Part shown: piece by piece, positions 7,512 through 15,700 of the stretch | Numbering within the stretch: position 1 is the first letter of the stretch | Layout of the letters: each line of letters opens with the position of its first letter | Assembly: GCF_943192915.1 (NCBI RefSeq) | Contig: NZ_CALPCD010000005.1 | Coordinates: 62,001 to 126,000, forward strand | Direction: 5' to 3' | Length of the DNA stretch: 64,000 nucleotides | From: Anaerotardibacter muris | Lineage (GTDB): Bacteria > Actinomycetota > Coriobacteriia > Coriobacteriales > Eggerthellaceae | Made by a program: the position numbers and the translations under genes | Notes under the pieces: model-generated | Seen by the model: only the letters and a program-made list of their open reading frames with translations | Told to the model about the DNA's origin: nothing | Database searches by the model: none

Positions 7512-10010
7512 TTAATTCGAGTGCAATCCTATCACAGCCTGGCCGTACGAAACGCAAGCATCGTTAGGCGGCAGCTCGCGGTTAAGGGCAATGGTAAACC
7601 CAGCTTCCTGCAATTCACATAAAACACGTTCCATCAGGTAGCGGTTCATGAAAACTCCACCAGAAAGCACCACGATGTTGATGTCATAGAGCGAACGAAC
7701 AGCCTCGGCTAGCGTAAGGACCGCGGCAACCACCGCTTCATGGAAACGGCGCGCGATAAGGGGCTTGTCCACGCCTGCCTCAAGATCGTCGAGCAATGCC
7801 TGGAAGACTGGTTCAGGGTCGAAGAGCAACACCGATGTGTCTTGTGCGGTGCTCTGCTCGGTGGCAGTGTTCTTCAGCAAGTTGAATTGGTAGCGCACGG
7901 ATTCAGGATCGACTAATTCAGCCGTAGCATTACCCGATTGGGTCGTGCCTGCTTGAATGGCAGCAGCACGTGCGTTGCTCACGTCAGCCGCCGCATTCGG
8001 GCCAAAACCCTCATTCACTTCCGCCTCGAGCAAGATCGCGCCTTCGCCTTCGTAGCGAGGCTCGTTGCAGATACCCAGCAGCGCGGAAGCGGCATCGAAC
8101 AGGCGCCCCATTGACGAGGTATAGGGCGTATTGATCCCGCCTTCGATCATCTTGGTCATGACCTCCACCTCTTGCTGCTTGTCCGCGAAGAACTTCTGCG
8201 CATAGGGGTGTTCCAGCAGATCGAAAGACCACAGCACACCGAATGCGCAGCGATCGGTATGGTGGATAGCTTGCGCTCCGCCTGGCAGCGGGAAGTATGC
8301 CACATTGGCGAATCGCTCGAACGTTTGCAGGTTCGAGAGCAGCACTTCACCACCCCAAATAGCGCCGTCCATGCCATAGCCCGTGCCATCGAAGGCGATA
8401 CCGCAAACAGGACCTTCGAGTTCGTTTTCCGCCATAGCAGAAACCACGTGCGCATGATGATGCTGCACTTCAATGAGCGGCAGCTCTTGGCTGTTCGCCT
8501 GGTTGCGCGCCCACTTGCTCAACACGTATTCAGGATGCAGGTCACATGCGAGCTTAGCAGGCTCCAGATGGAACAGCTTCTCATACAGATCTTTGGTGGC
8601 CAGCCAGTTATCGTAGGCCGCCACGTGCTCCATATCGCCCAAGTGCTGGGAAACGAATGCTTCGGCGCCACGGGTGATGGTGAAGGTGTTCTTCAATTCA
8701 GAACCTACTGCAAGCAACTGAGGTTTGTCCTCGCCCGCTACTACCGCAGGTAGCTTCAGCGGCGAAGGTGCCATGCCACGTGCACGGCGGATGACCTGCA
8801 CCACAGGGTCCACGCCCACGGGCTCCAGCACGCGCACCACCGAATCATCGAAGCGCTCGACGATGGCGCGGTTATTGATCAAGAACGCATCCGCAATGCC
8901 CGCAAGCTGCGTGAAGGCTTCATGCTCTTCGATGACGATCGGGTCGTCATGAACGTTGCCTGAGGTCATCACCAACAAGCCACCGAACGCGCGCGCCAGC
9001 AGATGCTGCACGGGCGTTGCGGGGAGCATCACACCCAGCTCAGGTAGGTCATCGGCCAACCCCATGGCCAGATCAACACCTGCGCGCTTGCGCAGCAACA
9101 CAATAGGACGCACAGCAGATTCCAATTGCTTAGCCTCCGCTTCGCTCACTTCCACGTATTCGCGTGCCTGGTCGACCGATGCCGCCATGACCGCAAAGGC
9201 TTTGCCATAGCGCTGCTTGCGTTGCCGCAGCGTAGCCAGCGTTTCAGGGTTAGACGCATCACATACCAGGTGATATCCACCCAAACCCTTCACCGCCACG
9301 ATCTTGCCCGCTTTCAACAGCGCAACGCAATCGGCGATAAATTGGTCGGATTCGTCTGACGTGAAAGCCCATTCCGCATCATCGAGCGTGAGCGCTTGCA
9401 CTTCATCGGGCAACATGCCCACTGCATCGATCCAGCCCAAGCGCGGGCCACAATTGAAGCAGGCATTCGGCTGAGCATGGAAGCGACGATCCATCGGGTC
9501 GTCGTATTCAGTCTGGCAGGGTTCGTCCATAGTGAAATCCTTCATTGAGGTTCGCGCGCGATCATAGGGCAGATCATCGATGATCGTAAAACGCGGACCG
9601 CAGTTTGTGCAGTTGATGAATGGGTAATGATAGCGGCGATCTTCAGAGTCGAACAGCTCTTTCACGCATTCATCACAGGTTGCCAGGTCGGGCGAGACCA
9701 GCGTGGTGCGACCAGCATCCACTTGATCGGAAAAGCGAATCTCGAAGGACTCGAAGCCTTCGACTGGCGCTTCGTGGAGCTCGATCTCTTTCACGTGCGC
9801 AGCTTCGGGGGCCTTTTCCGAGAGCATGATAACGAACAGGTCGAGCGCTTGCTCGGTGCCTTCCGCATGAATGGATACGCCATCGAGCGCATTCAGCACC
9901 CATCCAGCAAGCCCCAGTTCATGGGCGCAACGATACACAAAGGGTCGAAAGCCGACCCCTTGCACAACTCCGTTCACTTGTATGTCGAGCGCTTCGATCT
10001 TCTGCTCCAT
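7512..10010 (-). CDS. hypF: Carbamoyltransferase HypF
   Basis: HypF makes thiocarbamate on HypE from carbamoyl phosphate and ATP, the source of the cyanide ligands. The 832-residue product has an acylphosphatase domain (VNGVVQGVGFRPFVY), two zinc-finger-like segments, a YrdC-like domain (GLGGYHLVCDA) and a Kae1-like carbamoyltransferase domain with H-H-H (VQHHHAHVVSAMAEN) and GIAFDGTGYGMDG. The second zinc finger reads D-E-P-C where relatives have C-x-x-C, so one zinc cysteine is missing. The start is the ATG after GGAG at 8 bp; the frame extends 19 codons further upstream. First gene of hypFCD. Confidence 0.95.
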   Translation of the reverse strand: MEQKIEALDIQVNGVVQGVGFRPFVYRCAHELGLAGWVLNALDGVSIHAEGTEQALDLFVIMLSEKAPEAAHVKEIELHEAPVEGFESFEIRFSDQVDAGRTTLVSPDLATCDECVKELFDSEDRRYHYPFINCTNCGPRFTIIDDLPYDRARTSMKDFTMDEPCQTEYDDPMDRRFHAQPNACFNCGPRLGWIDAVGMLPDEVQALTLDDAEWAFTSDESDQFIADCVALLKAGKIVAVKGLGGYHLVCDASNPETLATLRQRKQRYGKAFAVMAASVDQAREYVEVSEAEAKQLESAVRPIVLLRKRAGVDLAMGLADDLPELGVMLPATPVQHLLARAFGGLLVMTSGNVHDDPIVIEEHEAFTQLAGIADAFLINNRAIVERFDDSVVRVLEPVGVDPVVQVIRRARGMAPSPLKLPAVVAGEDKPQLLAVGSELKNTFTITRGAEAFVSQHLGDMEHVAAYDNWLATKDLYEKLFHLEPAKLACDLHPEYVLSKWARNQANSQELPLIEVQHHHAHVVSAMAENELEGPVCGIAFDGTGYGMDGAIWGGEVLLSNLQTFERFANVAYFPLPGGAQAIHHTDRCAFGVLWSFDLLEHPYAQKFFADKQQEVEVMTKMIEGGINTPYTSSMGRLFDAASALLGICNEPRYEGEGAILLEAEVNEGFGPNAAADVSNARAAAIQAGTTQSGNATAELVDPESVRYQFNLLKNTATEQSTAQDTSVLLFDPEPVFQALLDDLEAGVDKPLIARRFHEAVVAAVLTLAEAVRSLYDINIVVLSGGVFMNRYLMERVLCELQEAGFTIALNRELPPNDACVSYGQAVIGLHSN

Positions 10011-10079
10011 GGCATCTACTCCGCTTTCAGTATTGACTCGAAAGTTGCTTCGCAAACGCGGCAACACAGACTGCGCCGC

Positions 10080-11801
10080 TTATTCGGTAACGCGATCGAC
10101 CACGTTGCGCAGACCCTTGGAGAGTAAACGCAGCGTGACCGCTGAATGATTGGGCAAGTGCAGATGAACGCAACGCCTACCGCGGGCTGAAAGAATAGCG
10201 AAATCGCCCATGGCCTGGGCCTTTTCCAGCTCTCCCAAGCTGCGTGCACGAGCGTTCTCCACGGGCATATCGCGTGGTTCGTTCGCCGACAGGATCAAGA
10301 ACACACCATTGTTCTGACCGCCCTTGTGCAGCTGACCTGTTGAATGCAGGTAGCGCGGCCCGATCTCCAAGCACGAAGCCACGCCGCATTTTTCTGCCAC
10401 GCTATGGCGGATCTGCTCGAGCGCTTCGCGACGACCCTCACCCGTGAAGGGAAGGAACGCATTGAGCGAGAAGTAGTCACCTGGATGGATGCTGCGGCAC
10501 AATGCTGAGAGCGCACCCGCGACCGATTCTTCAAGCAGATCAGGCATGAGCGCTTCGGATACGTAGACCTCTATTTCGCCAATGGGCACGCCTGAAAGAC
10601 CGTTCTGCACAAAGCAGGGCTCTTCGCCGCCTTCAGCCAAGATGCGCAGCACCTCGGTCTTCGCCACCTGAACGTCGGGCTGGTCAAAGGGGCAGATCTG
10701 CATCAGGTAACCCACCATAGCGATAGCGTATTCCCACATGACGAAGTGTCCCGCCAGGTCGATGACGTTTTCAACCTTGAAGGTCATCTGCGGGATGCTG
10801 GGGCTGATATATTGCAGCGACTGAAAATAGTTCGCACGTTCGTCCCAAAGGTCGGTCTTGGTCTCGTAAACGATAACGCTGCGATCACCTGCGTCTTCGC
10901 TCAAGGTGAGCGAGTCGGTCTCGATGTTCGGCAAGATACCTTGGCCTTCTTTACCCAGGCTTTCTGCTACCAACTGTTCGATCCACAGGCCCAGAACACG
11001 ACCGCGCTTGGGCGAAAGGAATGAGAACTTGTTGCGTCCGGTGGTGTAGTTGTCGTACAAGAACGATGCCAGCATGAGCGCAGGGTTATCCAGGCTGTCG
11101 GTACTGCAGAGCTCTTCGGCCTGAGCAGCACTTTTCATGAGCGCATTCAGATTGATGCCCGCGAGCGCTGCTGGCAACAAGCCGAAGATAGAGAGCGCCG
11201 AATAGCGGCCTCCCACGCTCTCTTCGCCAGAAAAGACACGCAGCCAGCCTTCTTCTTTCGCACGTTTTTCCAGGTCGGAACCAGGATCGGTGATGGCCAC
11301 AAGGTGGTTGAACACCTCGTCTTCAGGCAGCTGCTCGCGCAGGATAGCGATGACCGCTTCCATGATGGTCTGCGGCTCGATGGTGCCACCCGACTTGGAC
11401 GAATGGATGACCAGCGTGGTCCTTGGGTCACATTCAGCCATGATAGCGCGCACGCGCACAGGCGAGACCGAGTCGAGTGTCTTGAAGGACATGAACGAAG
11501 AGTCCGCCTTGTTGTATTTGGTCATGGTCATGGGCGCTTGGGTCGATCCACCCTGGCCGATGAGCACAACGGTCTGTAGGCCACGCGCGATGAGCGAATC
11601 GGCGAAGTTCTGGATCTCTACCAGCGGCAGCGGCGGTTCGCTTGCCAGCGTGGTCCAACCCATGAATTCACGCGCGAAGAGCTGCGCGTTTTCTGAGAAG
11701 TTATAGAGCGCGCTGTCCTTTTGGCGGATGCGGCTCGCCACATTCTTGTCGATGAGCGTCTGGGCGGAAGGACCCGGCTCGATCGCATCAAAATTGATCA
11801 T
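10080..11801 (-). CDS. pgi: Glucose-6-phosphate isomerase
   Basis: Interconverts glucose 6-phosphate and fructose 6-phosphate in glycolysis. The 573-residue product has the SIS sugar-binding parts: IGQGGSTQAP, VIHSSKSGGTIEP and VGGRYSALSIFGLLPAAL, the last matching the PGI signature region. The C-terminal part (LHKGGQNNGVFLIL) also fits a PGI. It is of the longer, less common type, diverged from the enterobacterial enzyme, so substrate is assigned by family. An AGGGA site stands before the ATG. It ends 69 bp before hypF and might be cotranscribed with it. Confidence 0.88.
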   Translation of the reverse strand: MINFDAIEPGPSAQTLIDKNVASRIRQKDSALYNFSENAQLFAREFMGWTTLASEPPLPLVEIQNFADSLIARGLQTVVLIGQGGSTQAPMTMTKYNKADSSFMSFKTLDSVSPVRVRAIMAECDPRTTLVIHSSKSGGTIEPQTIMEAVIAILREQLPEDEVFNHLVAITDPGSDLEKRAKEEGWLRVFSGEESVGGRYSALSIFGLLPAALAGINLNALMKSAAQAEELCSTDSLDNPALMLASFLYDNYTTGRNKFSFLSPKRGRVLGLWIEQLVAESLGKEGQGILPNIETDSLTLSEDAGDRSVIVYETKTDLWDERANYFQSLQYISPSIPQMTFKVENVIDLAGHFVMWEYAIAMVGYLMQICPFDQPDVQVAKTEVLRILAEGGEEPCFVQNGLSGVPIGEIEVYVSEALMPDLLEESVAGALSALCRSIHPGDYFSLNAFLPFTGEGRREALEQIRHSVAEKCGVASCLEIGPRYLHSTGQLHKGGQNNGVFLILSANEPRDMPVENARARSLGELEKAQAMGDFAILSARGRRCVHLHLPNHSAVTLRLLSKGLRNVVDRVTE

Positions 11802-11861
11802 AGTCCCTACTTTTACGGTTTAAGAAGCTTGCCTCATTTTACCGAAGATGGTGCAGCGAGG

Positions 11862-12683
11862 CTACGCGATGGCGACGACGATGTTCTGAAGCCATGGAGA
11901 TTCCACTTCGTCCACATGGCCTGCGTCGCAGAGCGCCGCGATATTGGGGTTCGTGGGAATCTGTGCAGTGGCTGCGATGGAGTATTCCTGCGCCAAGATG
12001 TCCACCTGGCTCTCGCCAAAGATGTAGTGACGCTCGTCGCAGTTCGGGCACACGAAATAGGCCATGTTCTCGACAAGGCCGAGCACAGGAATGTTCAGTG
12101 AATGTGCCATGTTCACCGCTTTGCCCACGATCATGCCCACGATCTCTTGCGGAGAAGTAACCACCACGATGCCGTCAACGGGCAGCGATTGGAAGACCGT
12201 TAGGGGCACGTCGCCGGTGCCCGGGGGCATGTCCACCAGCAGGTAGTCCAGCTCACCCCATACTACATCGGTCCAGAATTGCTTCACCACGCCAGCGATC
12301 ATGGGACCGCGCCAGATAACGGGATCGGTCTCGTTTTCGAGCAGCAAATTGGTGGAGATGATCTTGGTGCCGTCAGCCGCCACCGCTGGTAGCAGACCAT
12401 CGGGGCTGCCCTGCGCTTTGTCTTGAATGCCGAACATACGCGGGATGGAAGGACCAGTGATATCCGCATCCATGATGCCCACGCGCTTGCCTTGGCGCGC
12501 CAGCGCTGCAGCCAGCAACGAGGTGACGAGCGACTTACCCACGCCGCCCTTGCCACTGACGATACCGATCACTCGCTTCACATTCGAAGCTGGGTTCTGC
12601 GCTTCTAGGAAGCTCTGTGGTTCGCGACGCTCCCCGCAATCTTTCCCGCATGCCTTACAGCTATCGTTGCATTCTTCACTCAT
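11862..12683 (-). CDS. Mrp/NBP35-type Fe-S cluster carrier ATPase
   Basis: A P-loop ATPase of the Mrp/ApbC/NBP35 group that carries or inserts Fe-S clusters in the cytoplasm. The 273-residue product begins with a cysteine-rich N-terminus (C-N-D-S-C-K-A-C-G-K-D-C) of NBP35 type. It has the deviant Walker A GIVSGKGGVGKSLVTS near residue 40, DADITGPSIPRMFG, and a C-terminal CPNC pair that should bind a bridging cluster. The ATG follows AAGGA at 6 bp. A likely client is the hydrogenase or other Fe-S enzymes encoded here; this is inference. Confidence 0.88.
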   Translation of the reverse strand: MSEECNDSCKACGKDCGERREPQSFLEAQNPASNVKRVIGIVSGKGGVGKSLVTSLLAAALARQGKRVGIMDADITGPSIPRMFGIQDKAQGSPDGLLPAVAADGTKIISTNLLLENETDPVIWRGPMIAGVVKQFWTDVVWGELDYLLVDMPPGTGDVPLTVFQSLPVDGIVVVTSPQEIVGMIVGKAVNMAHSLNIPVLGLVENMAYFVCPNCDERHYIFGESQVDILAQEYSIAATAQIPTNPNIAALCDAGHVDEVESPWLQNIVVAIA

Positions 12684-12727
12684 GTTGATTCCTTAATCCA
12701 ATCCTGTCTGAACAAGCATTATCGCAA

Positions 12728-12762
12728 AGAAAGGGCCTCGGGAACAATCCCGAAGCCCTTTA
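12728..12762 (-). terminator. Terminator after the LAKTG surface protein gene... reading from the right-hand operon
   Basis: A stem of GGGCcTCGGGA with TCCCGAaGCCC around a 4-base loop (12731-12761). On the minus strand it continues as CCCTTTCTTTGC. It lies 40 bp past the stop of the LAKTG gene and ends the surface operon before the Mrp gene. Confidence 0.75.
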
Positions 12763-12799
12763 ACTTGTAGTGCGGACTGGCCGCTACGCTTGATCTGGC

Positions 12800-15700
12800 T
12801 TATGCCTGACCCTTGCTGCGGCGGCGGAGTGCGAACACGATGCCGCAAATTGCTGCGATCGCCAGGATCACGATGCCTGCGATCTTCAGGATGTCGCCAG
12901 TCTTCGCCAGGAAGCTGCCATCGCCATCTTCAGGCACCTCACGATATTCCGTGAGCACGTTTTCGCCATCGAGCATGGTGTCGTAGAGCGTGATGGTCTC
13001 GCCGTTGATGTCGGCGTTACCATTGCTGGAGCCGCTCAAGATCTCGACCGCGCCATACTGGCCGATCTTGAACTCGACATCGTCAGCCTTCGAATAGCCT
13101 TCTGGAGCCTCAGCTTCGCGCAGGATGTAGACCGTATCAACGTTCAACTTGCCCTGCAGCTTTTCAGGAGCCTTTCCAGAGACCCAGCTGTCTACCACGG
13201 TGCCGCTGTTCTTCTCGATGATCTGCAGTGCAGCACCTTCGACCCATTCATGGGTGCGCGTGTCGAGCTTGTTGATGTCGACCGTGGTGGCTTCGTCATA
13301 GACACCACCATCGCGCGCGAAGGTCAGTAGGATGTCGCCGTCGTCGGACAGCGGACCAACAGGAGCGTTATCGCTCTGAGTAGAGATGCCGTCGTCTTCA
13401 GACATGACCATGATCGCCGATTCTTCAGCCTGGACGCCCAGGTCGATCTTGTCATCGGTGTAGTTCATCACGTATCCGTTAGGAGCCGTGTTGTCCTCGG
13501 TCAGGTAGAAGTAGGCGCTGCGGAACTCGCTTACGGTATGACCCGCCGGAGCCTCGCGCTCCTTGAAGTAGTACAGCGTACCAGTCTTCAGGCTTACGTC
13601 CTCGAAAGTGATCCAACCATCTGCATCGGAGGTTGCCTCCTGCATGAAGATGTCTGCCTGAGCGCCATCGTTGACCGCATAGAGGCCATAGGTCGCGCCT
13701 TCAAGACCGTTATTGCGATCAAGTGCGCTGGTCTTGCGAACCTGCAGGTCCATGCCCTTAGCGTAGTTGGTCATGTCCGGATGCCAGTTCGCGTCAGCGG
13801 ACTCTTCATAGCGAACATTCACGCCGTCTTCAACGTGGCCATAGTACATATCGGTGCAAACCAGATGTCCATCGATACGCTCGATCACTGTGGTGAAGGT
13901 GATGATCTGCTGGGAGTATTCGACCGAAGGATCGGTAGACTCGTTAGCTTCGACCACACGATAGTAGTAGGTGCCAGGTGCGGTATAGAGCAGACAGCTT
14001 GGGTTCTCCCAGTCGCCGCTGACGTTGTTCGCCTTGTCGAAGTCGACCATGCCATAGCGGTCATTGGAAGTCTCGGAGATAACCGGACCCTGGGTTGCCG
14101 ACCAGTCAGGCTGATGATCGGCATCGCCATCAAGCTGAATGAGTTTGAAGTTAAACTCGCCCTCGGTGAGCGAACGGCCTTCGAGGTTCTTGATGATCTT
14201 CGGGTCAACGAAGCATTCTTCCTCGATCGGCTCTTCAGATGCCGCATTGATCGCGTAGCCATAAAGGTTCATGGCGTTATCAAAGTTGCTGAATTCCATG
14301 GTAGGAAGCTGACCATCAACTTCATTGAGCTGCTTGAGCTCAAGGTATTCGGACGAACCGAACGGCCAGTTGTCTTCCTTAGTGATGCCCTCCGCATAAT
14401 ACATTTCAGTAATTGCGGGAACCAAGCTCATACCATCAGCGGACACATTAGCCGTGACCTTGATCACATACACGCGCTTATCAGTCACAACGCCTGCGAC
14501 ATCATCTTCGCCGACCATGAACCAATAATCGCCAGGTTCAGTGAACGTAATGTCTTTGAACTCGATGCCAGCCTGGTTGCTTCCGGCTGGGAAAGCAGCG
14601 TTCTGGGCTGTATATACGGCCATGTCGTTCAAGGTCTTATCGGTGTTAACTTTGCCATTCTCAGGAGCGGCGATACCAACCATGCTGAAGTTGAACTTAC
14701 CTGTTGCGTCTGCGGTATTGCCATAGTAGGTCTTGGTCGCGTTGACATTGAACGAGCCGCTGGGGTGATATTCGTTCTCAAAGACTCCACCATTTTGGAC
14801 ATTATCCGCAACATCGTCACCACTCAAAGAAGCAACATAGGTAGTAATGCGGGTTGGGGTAAGCGTATCGCCTTCAAACCTTACCTTCTTGTCAACAGTG
14901 AAGGTGAGCTCGACTTTATGCCAAGCTTCATCGAAGGTGGTCTGCGGATGACCGTCTTCGTCGATCTTCTCCTTGACGTAAACAGTTACCGTACGCTCCA
15001 GCGAATCCGCGTTCATGTCCTCTGGGAACATATTGACCAGAACGGTGTTCTGCTTGCCTTCATCAGAAGAAGCGATCGGCTCGTCGATCTTTGCATTCGT
15101 GTTCTCGAACTTGAACGTGATGTTGCCGTTCGCGTCGTTGGAGGCTACCGCGATGGGTTCAGCATCCTGTCCAGGTTCGGTCTGGCCGCCAAACAAGCCC
15201 TTACCAGGAGCATACATCTCAAAAGTGAAGGTCTTGGACAAGTCAGTAACAGCATCATCGTTCATGATGTCATCGTTGTTGCCGTTCAGGTACGCCTTGG
15301 TGAAGACCAGCTCTCCTGCACCTTCAAACTCTGCTGCTTCATTCGGCCAAACAGTATTCGTAAATACGCCACCGTTCTCATCGAACGTGATGTTGTCCTC
15401 GGTCAAAGCAGCTGTATAGGTGGTCTTGTAGACTGGATTGAGCTTGTCGTTGTTCCACACGGGATCAGACTTAGAAACCGTGAATTTGAGCGTTATCTTG
15501 TGATCGGCTTCATCATAGGTGGTCTGAGAGCCTTCGACATCCTTCTTCGTCTCTCGTACGAAAACCGTGATCTCTTTTTCAGTAGTGTTCACACCATCGG
15601 GGAACATGTTTACCAGAACAGTGTTCTGCTTGCCTTCATCAGAAGAAGCGATCGGCTCATCGATCTTTGCATTCGTGTTCTCGAACTTGAACGTGATGTT

